Origin: Edolisoma coerulescens
Lineage: Eukaryota; Chordata; Aves; Passeriformes; Campephagidae
Direction: 5' to 3'
Assembly: GCA_013397115.1 (NCBI GenBank)
Contig: VWZW01000843.1
Coordinates: 434,001 to 498,000, forward strand
Length of the DNA stretch: 64,000 nucleotides
The translations under genes were made by a program, and so were the position numbers. The notes below the pieces were generated by a model that was not told the DNA's origin, made no database searches, and saw only the letters and a program-made list of their open reading frames with translations. Each line of letters begins with the position of its first letter. Positions within the stretch are counted from its first letter, which is position 1. Below are positions 1-14,200 of this stretch, one piece after another.

Positions 1-284
1 GGTTTTATTTCAGTACAGCTGAGGAGTCAACTGGTCTGGGAAACTGCATTCCATCAAGCTTCTCCTTAGGGAAGTGGCTAGTAAATAATAGAGTGGAACT
101 TCATAGTACAAACTGTGTCTAATCCAAGGAAGGGTTATGATGATGGGTTTAATGCTTGTATGTCAGTTTTCATTTGGAAATTACTTAGCATTCAAAAGTG
201 GTTATAATTAAAGCTAATTCAATCTAGCTGATTCTCACTCAGCTCAGAGGTTAGTGCATTTCCTCATCACCCAACATTGTTAAT

Positions 285-462
285 CTGGAGAGTAGGTCTG
301 GTGTCATAATCTATTTGTCTAGAAAACCAGACATGCCTGGAAGGCATCGCAGAAGTTGCTTGGGGATTTATTTGATGACCTTCTGAAAAATTAGGCTATT
401 TAGAAGCAACGTATGAAGGCTTTGAGGGCTTCCTACACTAACAGATTCTATGATTTTCTGAA
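285..462 (+). repeat. Degraded CR1 3' end
   Basis: The end of this stretch (about 410-462) resembles the CR1 tail: a GATGACCTT-like block, a short spacer, then ATTCTATGATTTTCTGA, which matches the typical ATTCTATGATTCTATGA ending. The upstream part aligns only loosely. It would be an old, plus-oriented, 5'-truncated copy. The left boundary is a guess. Confidence 0.35.
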
Positions 463-3400
463 TCAGCAAAGTTAATGCAGAAAGAAAAAAATCTTAATTA
501 CTGATGTGGCCTTGTGTATTTAGTCATAACTTTTGATCTTAAGTTTTCAGGAAGACTTCACATATTACAGATTAAAACTTCTGTTGCATTAAAAAAAAAA
601 AAGAGTTTTCTAATTTACCTTTGATACTCTAGGGTTACTTAAAAATATAAATAATTTAAGATATGAAGTAACTTACATTTTCCTGGAAGATTAATCTTTT
701 AAATGAATTTGCATCATCTGCTTAAATGAAGACATCATCTGCATCTTAACTATTTGTCGAAGGTTAAACTGCAGGTCTTTCCTAGATGGAAAGCTGTTTA
801 GATTTTAGTACTGGAAAATACAGATGCATTTGGGGGCTGTGTGCTTACATGTACACCTGCACAGACATGACTTGCAGTGGTGATGTCTCAGTTTAAATCT
901 TTACTTACCATAATGAATAGACAGTTTGCACATCAACTGTTTCACCTGGTCTTTGAGGACTTTAGAACTAAGTACTGCCAGTTAATCTGTAGGTTTTATG
1001 TTCAAAAGGTGAAAGCACATTTTAGATACAAAAACTGTGGGTTTTGGATATATCTGTAGCTTTGAAGCATTCAATTGATGATTTTACTTTTATTCTTAAA
1101 AAAACTACCACTACCACAACCCAAATGACAAACAAACAATGAAGAAACCTTCACCCAAAACACGAGAGATACTAGAATTAGCCAAGTGTTGAAAATTCTT
1201 GTTAAGAGATTTCACAAAGTGGATGCCTGAAATGTGGAATGGACAAACTCCTAGACTTCAAGACCCAAGTTAGAATCATAAATGCTTGTTATCTTTTTTG
1301 ACCATCTGCACTGTGATTAGTTCAGTCCACTACTTTATTTAGGTGTTGTTTAATATGCAGTGTTTCAAAGGAAGGAGAAGCAGTTCTTTCAGATTTCTTG
1401 TGGGATGACTTGTCCATGAGGGAAAGCTTTGGTTTAGTTCTGGCCCTAGTTAAAAACCTGACAGGCATTGAAAGTCAAGTTGAGGAACACAGGGAGGATT
1501 ACATGAAAAAAAATTGTTGATATTGAAGCCAAGTTTGAATCAGTTCTTTTTGAACTTCTTGTTTATGTAGGTATTTTTGTGTCATTTCTTGTTGCTCTCC
1601 TCTCAAATACTGGTAATATAAAATGTGAACTGCTTCTGTTGCTCGGGTATTCATGTTCCTAGGCCCTTAACCGAGCTAGTTCCTCTCTTCAGTGTTGAGC
1701 AGTGAATACAGTATTTTCATTAAGGATACATTACTGAAGTACATGATGATCATATTTTGTGTTGTGTGCTTTAGTCACCATGCATTCATTTCAGATCTTT
1801 CTACTTATACATGTTGAGTAGAAGTCTTTAGTGAGCTGCATGCCATTACATGTGTGTCTTTACATAGCAGCTTTTAGACCTTTTGAATTCTAAATTAGTT
1901 GGTATTACATCTTTTTATTTGTTACTTTAGATTTTAATACTATTTATTTTGCCTCACTTGGGTCACCCTTTTAAGCAGTTGTTAATTCATGATACCACAG
2001 TTTTGGAAATTATTCATCTTTGAATGTTTAAGTGTGAGCTGGTATAGTGTTTTATGCTGTTTCTTGTGTGTGCAAGGTGGCATCATCAGAAACATGCTTG
2101 CTATGTTTGAACAGGTGAGATCTTCGTGACACAGCCTCTTGATTCTTTTACCACCTTCAGTGCTATGGAGGATTCACATTGGTGCCAAAGCACGACTGAG
2201 TGAAATTCACAAGAGAATGTTTCTGAAGATAACTTTGTAAACAGCGCTCAAGTTCCATGGTTCAAGTTCTCTGTAGCCCTAGTACATGTTTACAATTGCT
2301 TTTTAAACTGCACCTGTACTCATTTGAAAGTGACTTGCTGAAACCATAACCATGGGCATTCTTCTGTTGGGTCTTAACTGCCAGTTTTTAACATCTCATC
2401 CCAACAGCCTCCAAAATGGGTTAAACTTGTGGTTGTGTTCTTTTTTTTAGTGCACACTAACTTGTTAGTTGAAAACTGGGTGTTATAAAGTTGGTAGTTT
2501 AGTAGTGGTTAGGCTTCCATGGAAAAAATACTGAATGGAAGCTAACAAAGAAGTTGTAAAATACATTTTAGGAATTTCAGTAGCTTCTTGGTTAGTGAAT
2601 GAATTTAAAATTGCATCATCAGATATTCTAGCAAAAAGCACGCTTCTGAAACCTGTACGCATTTTTCAGTGTTTTTTAACTTCCCTTTCACGTAAGGATG
2701 CTTAGATGTTTTTGAAGTCAAATTGGATAAAAACTTCAATGCTGCAGCATGTGAGTTTTGCAGATAGCAACGTAATTGCCAATATGGTTGTGTTTGATTA
2801 TGTGGTGCTCTAGGTAGCCAACTAATGCTCTCTTTCCCATTGTTTGATGTTGTAGCATGCACAAGTTGTTTTTCTTTTTAAGCTGTAGAGTGCACTTTGC
2901 TACCTGAAGAACTTTGTTAAAACACATTTTTTTTTATTATTTTGCCACTTTTTAACAACCTGACTACCTGTACCAACACGAACTGTATCGAGAAATACTC
3001 TCTTAGGAAATTTCAAATATTTCTTTATACATAAAGACTGATTTCAACCCTCTAGGATGGCTGCTGTTCTTCCCATTATCCATGATGGAAAGCAAAACCT
3101 GAAAAAAGCTGTACTGAGTAGTTTGTTTTTTAAAAAAATAAAGATCTTGTTAATTTTTTCCAGATTTGGATTTAAACTTGTTACTGTTCTAATAATGAAA
3201 GATTGTTCTAAATAGAAATTGTTAGATTTTCTGCTACAGAATCTTGGCGTTCAGAACAAAGGCAACATTGTGTGTTAATTACCCTTTTTTTAGAACATGA
3301 TCAGGGAGCTCAGGTCAGTAGCATAGACAAGCATGCAGATACAATTTAGTCCTGATTTTAAATTGTAATTTTGTAGTCCATCTCCTTCTCAGTGTGGAAG

Positions 3401-4954
3401 CTCTTTTTGGCCGAAAGAGTAAACAGGCACTATCTACAATGCAGTAAAAATGCTACAAAGATAGGAGTTCAGTATTTGTTGATTGAATCCTTGTTTCCTG
3501 ATTGCAAAAATTGTTCAGGAGAAAGCCTAGAATGGGTTTCCATATGAGTGAAAACAAATCCTGCAGTTACTAATAACAGAATTACTTATATATATTGTAT
3601 TATCCCTGTTTTGTTTTGCAGAATTTGACTTTTTCCCATCAAGTAACTGGCATTCTCGTGCAAGTGTAGAGCACTTTAAAGTTGAAATGTGGATTCATGC
3701 TCCAACATGTATGCATGTGTTGTGCAGAGGCCTGTGAGCACTAGTGAAATAGTTGCATTGGCAAATGACTGAAGTTGATGCCTTTACCTCAGGAGTTATT
3801 AGGGAGTGCAAAAAAATACCACTTGAAGGGGAGAGAGCAGACAGTTTCAATTAATTGTGTTGTGTTACTTGGTTCAGCATTATCATGTTTTAGTGGTTTA
3901 TTTGTTCTCTACAGCCAGATTCTGAGTTTTGCCGTATTACCATAAACTGACATGTAGCAGTACAGTTTCACAGTAACTTCAAACTTGCCTAACCCTTTTC
4001 ATGAGTTATTATAAAAGGTACTTGCTTGTGACAGCCTCTGTCTCTTGACCCTGCTGTTACTCGTGCAACTGAAGGTCTAACGCTGTACAAAGAAATGCTT
4101 AAAATGTTTTTTAACTTTACAGTCATTCAGAGTGGAAGATCGTTTAGAAGAGAAACTGGGTGTTCCCTTTATGAAAGGAATGTATCTCTCACGTGGTGAT
4201 ATGAGTGCTTCCCATCTTGGATATTTAAGCCCATGCGCATAGCTAGAAGTTCTGAGTGTGTTTTGTGACACCCTGCTTCTCGTCTGAATTTCTTACCCTT
4301 TTCTGCTTGGTTGGGAGACCTTACTTCACCTTCTGCTAAAGATTCCCATATATTGCCATGCCAGTTAGCATTTCTGCTGTTATCTGTGCATGTCTTTTGC
4401 ACATAGTGGATGAGTTGGTGCTAGCCCAGTAACTTGTGTCAAAATGAAGGGATTTGAATTACTGAAAGGGTCCAGTGTCACCTTCTTGTTACTGTATTGA
4501 GGCGCCTGAATTCCTTGCTTCTGGTGACCATTAGCTCCTCAGTCTTTTTATCCAGAACTTAGTAGTTTTTATATTAGTACTGTCTTCTTTATTATAGCAT
4601 ACTCCTGTTTTCTGTGCTTGTATTTGGGCAGACAGTTTTAATTATCTACTCTAGATTTGAAAATTCAAATAAATTTTGTCAATTTTTGTTCCTACGTTAA
4701 CAGTTAGAAATCTTTCGTTAACAGAATAACTTTAAGGCATTAATAAAGGAATTGTCTCTGGAGAGTTCAGTGACTGATAATGTCTTTCATGATGTAGATG
4801 TGGTATCTTGATGTTCTAGCACTGCGCTACTCTGCTCATTTAATTGAGATTGATTTTTTTTGTTTGGACCTTCAGCTTTCCTAAGAAGGCGTATTTTTTT
4901 CCCCAAGATAATTGATATAATCTGTTTAACATATTTGTCTGCCATGTTAAATCA

Positions 4955-5335
4955 TGGAAACATAGAATTGTTTAGGTTGAAAAAGGCCTCTCCTTTAAGA
5001 TTGAGTCCAGCTGTTAACCCAGCACTGCTTTGTTCACTGTGTTCAATGCTTAACTCTACCCCCAAGTGCCACATCTATGCATTTTTTGAACGCTTCCAGG
5101 GATGGTGATTGCAGCACTTCCCTAGGCTGCTTGTATCAAGGCCTGACAACCTTTTCAGTGAAAAAAGTTTACCTAATATCCAATCTAAACATGCCCTGGC
5201 ATAACTTGAGGCCATTTCCTCTCATCCTGTCGCTTGTTAACCTGGGAGAAGAGACCACTCCCCACTCAGCTACAGCCTCCTTTCAGGTAGTAGTAGAGAG
5301 TGATGAGGTCTTCCCTCAGGATAATAATAGATACA
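4955..5335 (-). repeat. CR1 LINE fragment, 5'-truncated, inverted
   Basis: On the + strand this reads as the reverse complement of a CR1 3' end. It starts with CATAGAATTGTTTAGGTTG and continues with a diverged 'AGTCCAGCTGTTAACCC' block, a 'CTTCCAGGGATGGTGATTGC' block, 'CTTTTCAGTGAAAAAAGTTT' and 'CATTTCCTCTCATCCTGTC', all in CR1 order. It has many substitutions and no long frame, so it is an old dead copy in the NAP1L1 5' intron, antisense to the gene. Confidence 0.85.
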
Positions 5336-5679
5336 CTATCCCCTTGTTTCATGACCAGTTTTCATGCTAGTGGTAATGGATGCATGAATTTCATCTCACA
5401 AGTATAAAGGAAACACTCGCTCTTCTGCTTTATTCCCTTTTTAAAATGGCGTTTTTAACCTGATGCATTATTCGATTGGTTCTTTTTGAAGAAGACCTAA
5501 ATGTTCTCCTGGTTTCTTCTTTTCTCTCGTAACTATTTCCCTACCCAGTGATTACTACCATAGCTTCTGCTAACAGTTTTGGAATGACTGGTGAATTTTT
5601 TGGGTTGTGGTACCAAGACATTTGAAGTGTGAAACTATATACCGTGTACTGTGCAGTTTTTAAACAGTTCACTCAGTTC

Positions 5680-5760
5680 TCACAGAATTGTTTAGGTTGG
5701 AGAAGACCTTTAAGATCACTATGCAGAGTGTCTGAGCTCTTCAAAGTTACAAACCTCTGC
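5680..5760 (-). repeat. Short CR1 3'-end remnant, inverted
   Basis: The string CACAGAATTGTTTAGGTTGG followed by AGAAGACCTTTAAGATCA is the inverted CR1 3' terminus. Similarity fades after about 80 bases. It is a second copy about 350 bp downstream of the larger inverted CR1 and could be a piece of the same insertion event or a separate truncated one. Confidence 0.6.
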
Positions 5761-8700
5761 TAGAGGTTTTGAGAAAACTAGCCCAGACCATTATTTTGAA
5801 CATTTGCAGTCAAAGAGTGTTTTCTAATGGATCTCTACACTATTTTAATTTTTGTTTTCTGTATTTAATGAGGATTATGTAAGGAGAAATCTTACAAGTT
5901 GTCCTGGAATTCTAGGCCAGAACATCAGTTTGAAGTAACTTGTAGTGAATGTATTGCTCTTGAGTTTCCCAGTCTTTAGCGAGGGTTGAACTTGGCTGGT
6001 ATGATGCCATTTGTCTGGCACCTTTGGTTTCTGCACGCATTGCAAATAGTTTACCAGACTTAATCCTGATGATTTTTTAAAATACAACTAGCTGTCCTCC
6101 AGCTGGGCCTCTCTTTTCTTCACTGACATCTGACTTAGTCCACCACTTAGTTTGTTACCTTATGTTACAGCTTCTGAATGCCATATAGGGCTCATTTGTT
6201 TTCGGTATTTTCTGTTAATGTATTGCTTTCAGTTGCCCAAGGCTTGCCAGGGACAGAAAGAGGCTGATATGCTAGTCTGTGGACGAGCTGACTTGTATTT
6301 GTAGTGCTCTGAATTACTGACTTGTGAGGAAATCAGTTTGGGCAAAAGGAGTGTTTCTTCTAAAAATTGACTTAACAAGGCTTGGCTCTAGTTGGGGTCT
6401 GATAGCCTCAAAAAGCCCACTTGTGAGACTTGAACAACTTGAAAAATTTCTTTTAATTGCTATTCCGAGGTAATTGTATGAGCAATTTGTCTAGAGAAGG
6501 GTAAGAGGCGTTTCCTGAAAGGGAGGGTATGGATACTGTTTGTGGCACGGTATGCTCAGAGATGCTGAACAGCTGAGATGTGTTGTGAGCCTGCCAGCCT
6601 TAGGGCTTGTGCAGAAATGCCGTTGTTTTGCTGGAGGAATTGTGTCTCAGGAATGTCTTGCTGCCTGAGCTGACTTGTAGTTCACCTCGCTGTGATCTGT
6701 CTTCCTGAGGGCGAGCGGATGTCCGGGTAATCTAATAGTGGCGTGCTTACTTGGGGCTCGTAAAGCTGATCTGAAAAAGAAAAGGCTTCTCACAAAGCCT
6801 GCGTCCTAGCTGTAACATGGCAGGTGCCTCTGTGCAAATTCAGATTGGTTTCTGTGCGGATAAAGGAAAGACTAGGAAGTGCTGAGCGCTTAGATCTTGT
6901 ATTTCTATCTTCACTTGTGCAAAATCACTTAGTGAAGAAACAATAACCCTTGAAAACTGAAAGCTCACTAATGACTAACTTGAGGATGAACACATGAACA
7001 TTCTGCATGTATCAAACTCCATTTCTTGAAAAACATGTCAGATTCGCAGGATCAAATGTCCTTTAAGCCTAATGAAGATAGCAAGTTGTGATACAGTTTT
7101 GATAAGTTTTAAATTTTAGGGGGGTTTTGCTAATTTTTAGTAATTCTGCAGGATGCGCTCAAAACTGTGGGTAAGCTAGTGCTGGATTAAGTCTTCTAAC
7201 CTTTCCATTTTGGTAAAGAACATGCTTTCTTGTGATGTCAAGCAGGCTTAAGGTATCTGTATGAAAGAGGTTTTAAATTTGAACCTTTAGGAAACTTGCA
7301 CTGTAGCTTGCTTTTCTGTACTTTTGCTTTCTTCTTGTAGCACAAACTTCCTACACATTCTCTTTCAAGCGCTGCGAAGATAAGATAACTGTTTCTTTTC
7401 TTCTGCGTATTTTTATAATGAGCAGCAAAACATTGTAAGTAAAGCCTGTGGGCACCTCTGTTTTTGACCATAATGCAGTCTACTGCATTCAAACAGCTAG
7501 TGGCTGTAGCTGTTCAAGTAACAGGGAAATAAAATATTTTACTAATAAGGTTTTTTGCATGCTGGCTTTATACAGGGATGTAGACTACCCTTTATTTGTG
7601 CTCATAAGCCTTTTCTTGCAGTCAGGGGGCCTAGATTCCAAGCAGTATCTCAGTCCAAAGCAGTCACCTAGACACTGAATCTTGAAGTAATTCACCAGGT
7701 GTAGCCAGGTTTGTTATAATCCTGCACTGATGACTGGTGAACTGATATCTCCCTGGAACTACTTCAGGGAGTGATGCCAGTGATTCCTGTTGCTCACGTG
7801 CCAAGGTACAGCTGCTGTTTGTAAATGCACCTATGAATGAACTGGGAAGGACAGCTGTGTCTTAGGGAAAGTGGAGTGATATGAGTTCTATATTTAAATA
7901 TTTAGTGTTGGGGAGATACTGCAAAATAAATACTGCAGTGATGTATTCTAATGTTACTGATTGTGGTATATAGTGTATTTGAAACGCTGAAGACTAGACC
8001 AAGACCTTGTACTGGGCATTGCAGGAAGATAGTGGAGGTTGATTCTCTTAAGGAATGCGTTTTCTCAGTGCTTTTCTGCAGTGTTTTTGTTTCTGTTCGG
8101 TTTTTTTTAGCCAGTAGAGCTGTGTTTGCAGAGAAGCTTATGGTTGTTTAAGTAAATGACAGTAAACAAAATGGGATGCAACTACATCTCTTCCATGCTA
8201 GTGGGTTGCACAGATTAGCCTAAGTGTCTGCCAGCATAGTTTTCTTGGCAGTGCCTTGTAGTCTCCTTACTCAAGAACAGTTGTCTAGAGCTGGCAGATA
8301 ATTGTCATGACAGACACTAGTATCTCCTCAGTTTGCAGAAGAACTCTTCCAACTGTGTACATTCTGATACTGAGTTGTGCAAAAAGTGGAGGGAAGATTA
8401 AAGGATGGGACATGAGAAAAAGACTGATGGAAGGAGAATAGGAAAAATTGGATGAGAGAGAGAAAGACTAGAGGGAGGCTCTGAAGTTGACAGCTGCTTG
8501 ATACAGTCTATTTTAATTTCAAAAAAAATCTTTGAAGAATGTTATTCAAAGTCTTTGAGTAAACTGGGCCATAATTTGAAAACATACAGTGCTTGCATGG
8601 ATTGCTTAAGAGCCAGAAAGCAGAGGGTGATAACTGCCCATTGCTATGAGGAGAGAGGGTGATGCTGGAGTCCCACAGGGTGCTGTAGCAAAGATGAATG

Positions 8701-11258
8701 CCTTTAGCATGCTCAGAAGTGATCTTGGAAAGAGGATGAACAGTGAAAGGATGGATGAAAGTTTATGATGACAAGTAGTTGTTCAGAAGGTGAAAACAAG
8801 GGCCCAGTGAGGAATTCAGTAAAACAAGACTGCTGGTGAAACTTCCTCTGCTACACAGTTGCATAGTGTAGAAAAATCTTAGTTCTGATCTCTGAGCTGA
8901 ATATTGCAACTCAGAAACTTGAGTGATATCATCAGCTTACCTGCATGGTTTTGGGGAAAATGAGTACTACCTTCTGAAATAAAAATTTGTTATGACATTG
9001 TCAAATACCTGCACTTCTGAGCCAGTGTGTTTTTTCGGAAAGCTAGAAGTGTTTCGGGGGAATTCTTACCGTGTCATTGCTTTTTTCCAAGGCGTTGGGG
9101 GATGGCTGCTTCTTAAAGTTTTTCGACATCATTTGTTCATAGTCGATCTTGTCTTCATTTAAGAAAAAAATGCTTAAATGAACTGTAGAAGTTGGTCTCT
9201 TTCAGAAAACCTCTAAAGTGTTTCAGCTGCTGTTTCATCTAGCCCACTGACAAGGAGAGACCACAGGGTTTGTGCTGCCACTGGTCACACCTTTGTTGAA
9301 AGATCTGCCTTTCATTTTATGGAAATTGAAGCTTTATTTGATAGGGACAAGAGAGAGAGGAAATGCTGGTCTCTGCAAGGAGCATCACTGTGTTGCATTT
9401 GCAGAAAAATGTGTGGAAGGCAGGTGAGCTGTGCATCTCGTCGTCTTTTGCACAGTAATACTGTCAGTCTCTGTGAAATGGTCCTGCATTAAAAACAAGT
9501 TAAGAGAAAGTGTGTAAGGAAAAAGTTGACTATTTTGCATGGATACAATGTTCTGTAAATCAAAAATAATGCTAATTGTTATGTTGCTCAGGAACAGGGA
9601 CCTGTATATGAGAGTTGTAATTGTAGTATCCAGTTTCTATAGGTCTGCAGTTCATGCTATCTTTGAGAATGATATTCAAAGGAGAGCCTTTGGAATTGTT
9701 ATATGGACAGCCTGCATCCGAGTGTAAAACTGAAATCACAAGACGGGCAAATGTGATCTGAATAAAATGAGTCAAGAACATTGCTGTAATTCCTGTTACT
9801 GAATTGTTAGATGTACTTTGGTTTATAGCAGTGCTGCCATTCTACTTATTAGTGAATACTGTATTATTTTTCTGATGTAGATGGACAAGTACTTGATTCT
9901 CAGTTTTTCTGCATATTAGGGAATTGAATCTTTTGGATTACATTCTAGATCTTTAATTGGCACTAAAAAGTTTTGGTCCTAAATGACGACATCACATACT
10001 TTCTTTCTATGTAATAGTTGGGAAATAGTTATGACACCAAAAAAAATATCTTTAGATTATATTTACATAAAATGTAGGTGTTTAATTCTGAAGTTTTGAT
10101 TCTAACATGTTTTTTCATATTGACTGTTAATATCCTGATCTTACTAGGATTGTGTTTCTGTGTTACACTTTGGACAGATCAAATGCAGTTTTCACTTTTT
10201 CTGGAACACATACCTCCAACACTTTGCTAAAATTCCCATTGGGATGCATTATAAGGAGTTGAAATTCCTGAAGGAAACTTGAATTTGTTTAGCTTACAGG
10301 ACAGCAGGTAAAATGGAGACTCTTAAAGCCTGGTTTTTGTGCTTTCTGGGCCAGTGAATTATTCCTGGTAGCTGGAGCCTCCTGAATTACTGGCAGATGG
10401 CTGTAATGGGACAGTGTTTTCTTGTGCTTGGTATTGTCTTAGACTTCAAGTTACCTGAAGCATCTTTTTGGAAACTAGACTCCCAAGGACTGTTTTTCTG
10501 GTAGAAAATGTTACTCATTTTATAATATGTTTGGGAACATAGGTGCTTCACGGAATGCAAGATATGCAATAGTCTCAATATTAAATGTTTCTAGTTACTG
10601 TGTATGGAACATGTTTATGATTATACTGAGATATTTAAGAAGTTTATGATCATTCAGGACATAGGAATTAATCGTGTTCAATAGTCTGGCACCTGGCATC
10701 ATTTTTTTTTGCAAAATGTTGCAATATTGTGGATATTCTGATGAACTACTTGGATCGGTTTTGTAAAGTTGGGATTAAAAGTAAAGCCACAGAAAGGCAT
10801 CTTCATTCTTAAATTGATTTAGCTGTAAGTGTGCCCTGTCTGCAATTACATGCTAGAAATGAGCAAGCAGTGAGCAGCACCCTTTTTGCTTCAGTTTTTC
10901 TCAGGTTATATTCCAAATTTGTACTTAGGACTAGTTTTCAGTCAGTGATACTAATACAGTCCTAAGATCCAAAGCTCAACATGGCATTTTGCTGGTACTT
11001 GGTACTTCAATTTATGTAGTAGATCTGTAGATTCTAAACCAGAATAGAGTTTTTCAGTATTTCTGTATGTTTTAGACTGAGAGCTCAAAATGTGCATGGG
11101 AGATGTGCCACTCTTCAGACTGTAATATGTATTTATCATGTTTCATAAAGCTGACATGGTCTGTGTTTCTTTTAGTATTATGGCACGTGACCATAGAGTT
11201 TATAAGTGAAATCTAGTGCTGCTGTTCTTACATGTTGTTTTCTTTTTTTTTTCCCTAG

Positions 11259-11293
11259 TGTTTGAAATCTAGCAGAATGGCAGACATAGACAA
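11259..11293 (+). CDS. NAP1L1: NAP1L1 coding exon 1 (start codon exon)
   Basis: The acceptor TTTCCCTAG ends at 11258. The exon carries 18 bases of 5' UTR, then ATG at 11277-11279 and residues 1-5 (MADID) plus two bases of codon 6. The donor is AA|GTAAGTA at 11294. The coding part is 17 bp. Confidence 0.95.
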
Positions 11294-14200
11294 GTAAGTA
11301 AAATCTGTAGGTTACTGAGGCTCCGAGCGTGTCCTGTGCTGTACCTTACATGGCTGGGCTCTCCAGATACTCGATAGGCAGGGTCTAGATACTGACCTTG
11401 AGCACTCTGGCAAGACCTGAGGTTTATAGCATGTGGGAGAAAAGCTTATGTTGCTCATGATAAATGGGTTTGTGATCTTAATTGTAAGTAAATATAAAAG
11501 TGGAAGAAGGCGTGAGTCAACTTCCTGTGTTAGTTGGAATTCCAAAGGGGAAAACCAGATAGTATTGCCCATTCCTATTGTTTCACTCTATGTAGGGTTT
11601 TTTCTGTACTTCGAGTGCTCTTATTTTGTGGCATTTGAAGTATAGTTTAGGTGAACCTACCCACAGTTCTCAAGGCCTGCACATCTTAAGGAAGATGATA
11701 TGTAGAGCAGAAGGAGGCTTTGACTGGTTGATGAGAACATGAGATGAAGGACTTCTTTTGTAAAAGGGAAACTTCGTAACTGCTAGTTATTTAAAATGTT
11801 CTGGGTTTGTCAAATGTGAAACTTCTATGAAGACAAATTCGGCTTTGTTTGGCTATTAAGACTTGTTTGTCATAGATCAAAAGGTGCAACAGTTTGCTTC
11901 TACCCACATAATCTCTAGTTTGATGTCTTTAAACTCATTATAGTGTTTTGTAAAATTAACTTCTTGATGCTGTTTTGAATATTTCTTATAGCAAAGAACA
12001 GTCTGAACTTGATCAACAGGATATGGAAGATGTTGAAGAAGTAGAAGAAGAAGAAACTGGTGAAGATGCCAACAGCAAAGGTAATGTCGAAACCAAGAGT
12101 TTCTAAACATCTAAGCATGTGTGCTTTCTAGTTAGTGTTGAAAGGATTTTACTGCAAAAAATAATAGGAAATGGTAAAAGAATTTCAGATGTACAATTGT
12201 ATTTAAGTTCTGAAGCAAGGACTTTGGTTTTTTCAAATTGTGAGATTTTATTTATTGTCTGCAGTTACTCATTTTAGTCATGGTTAATACCAGGCAGTAT
12301 CTGGTATCAGTTAATACCAGGCAGTGCTGGCCACCTGTATAATTGGGAAAGACAGCATTATTGTGGGTATGTGACTGGATTATTTCAAAACTGGAAACAG
12401 TTAAAAACTTCACAAATATGAAGCTTGGAGTATAAAAAATTAATGTGCATATATGTGTATACATATACATATGTGTATCTTACTTTTTGATTAGTTGCTT
12501 GGTGATTTGCTGCTGAATTGTTTGACTGTGAACAGAACAAATCACGCATAATGTTACCACTCTTAAAATTAATAAATCCTTTCTTTCCCCCCTCAACAAA
12601 AAAGATGAGCACGTGACAAAATACTTGTTTTGTCAGTGCTGAACAGTCTTACTCATGCTTTGTATTTAAAGTCTGGGGGCACAGATAGAAGCTAAAGAGC
12701 AATTAGCTGAAAGAGAAACAACTAGTAAACTCTGCAATAAAATTACTTGGATTGCTGATAGGGCCATGTTATGTGATTGCTTGAACAGTAAAGTAGAACA
12801 TTTTGCTCAAGATGTTATGCTTTGCTAATCTATTGAAAGAAGTGTTTTCAAAACTGGATTGTGAAATTTTGGGGAACGCATTCACTGGCTGAAGTAATTA
12901 AATGACTTACAGTAATTAAATGGTAAGTACTCAGGTGTCCTGCAGCAACCTGGAGATGAATAATGTGTATTTTCAGTGATTTCCTAGCTATTAGAGGTGA
13001 GAATCAGAGGGGAAATTACACTGTAGGAATTCTGGAGGGAAACTGGATTTTATGAATCAGAAACATGTTTTGGTAGTAGGGAAACTTGACACAGTTTTAA
13101 GCAGTTCTTCTGCATCTGTAATTCTTGCTTCTCTAATTTTCTTTTTTTTAACGCACAATTCTTTCAAGATTAGTCCAAAAGATGCACTTTTTGCTTACAT
13201 AATTTTCTTTTTTAATTTAGCTCGGCAGTTGACTGTGCAGATGATGCAAAATCCTCAGATTCTTGCAGCCCTTCAGGAAAGACTTGATGGTCTGGTAGGA
13301 ACATCTGCAGGATATGTAGAAAGGTACAGCATTTGTTTATCATGAGCAGAGTGTTATAAATAGTTCTTTTGCTTTCTGAACAGTATTGTCTATGGCGTTA
13401 GTGGTCATAAACCATTGTGCTGCTCAGATAACAGAAAATGAATATAGTCTGTCTGTAGTACATCTCAGAATTGAAGAGGTTTTATTTGAGGTTTTATGAA
13501 GAAAAGAATGCTAATATTTACAGTGGCTGACCTTTTCCCCTGCAGTTACAATATGGCACGCTTAAAATACTTTCCTGCTCCTTGGAATCTCTTTTGTAAC
13601 TTTGCCTTAGTCATGAAACATCAGTTATTTAAACTACAGAGAGATACTTGGAGGCGTAGTGTCTCTAATATAGTCATTTTATGTTTAGAGTGTAGCCACT
13701 AGCTGATACAGGAATATTATTCGCAGTACTTCATGTGGTTTTCTCGTGTATCAAAACTTGCTATAAATTCTTGCCAAAATTTTCCTTAGTTGGTCTGCAT
13801 TTATGAGGATTGCAGTAATTGCTTTCCTTTTACTGATTTGTAGTACAGTAGCTCGTTTAGCAAACCAGTTCTGGCTCACTTTGGGACAGACTGTGTTTCA
13901 AGACAGTGCTACCAGCTGCTTTGCTCAGTGAAAGCAGCAAATTTTGAAGGTTAAGTTTCTTAGCAAAGAATAACTCAACTGTCTTGAACTTTTTCATAAA
14001 ACCACGCAAATTAATGGTGAGTCCTTTCTTAGTTGTACTCAATACTATGAATTTACTTTGTTTCTCTTTGATAATGTAGAACTTGTTTCTGGAATGAAGA
14101 TTTATTCCACAAGTTTCTCTCATGATTTACCCATGTGTTTGCAATACTCTGGTTCTAACTGTGGTTGAGCCTCAGTTTAAGAGCTTGTGCTAAGGATTTC

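Larger units (their letters stand above)
1..11258 (+). other. NAP1L1: 5' intron of NAP1L1 (probable), noncoding
   Basis: This long AT-rich stretch precedes the first coding exon of NAP1L1. The exon at 11259 begins directly after a polypyrimidine tract and AG, so an upstream untranslated exon must exist. No CpG island or convincing first exon is seen here, so the promoter probably lies before base 1. Open frames are short, lack splice-consistent homology and have no protein I recognise. The region contains CR1 remnants (285-462, 4955-5335, 5680-5760), a purine-rich block near 8390-8480 and a mildly CpG-richer patch near 6480-6800. Intron status is inferred from the acceptor site and from the usual NAP1L1 structure. 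Confidence 0.65.

Noticed and set aside
13915..13938. Perfect 8-bp stem with an 8-nt loop (GCTGCTTT/AAAGCAGC)
   Set aside because: Small inverted repeats are common by chance. It has neither the length of a microRNA precursor nor the boxes of a snoRNA.
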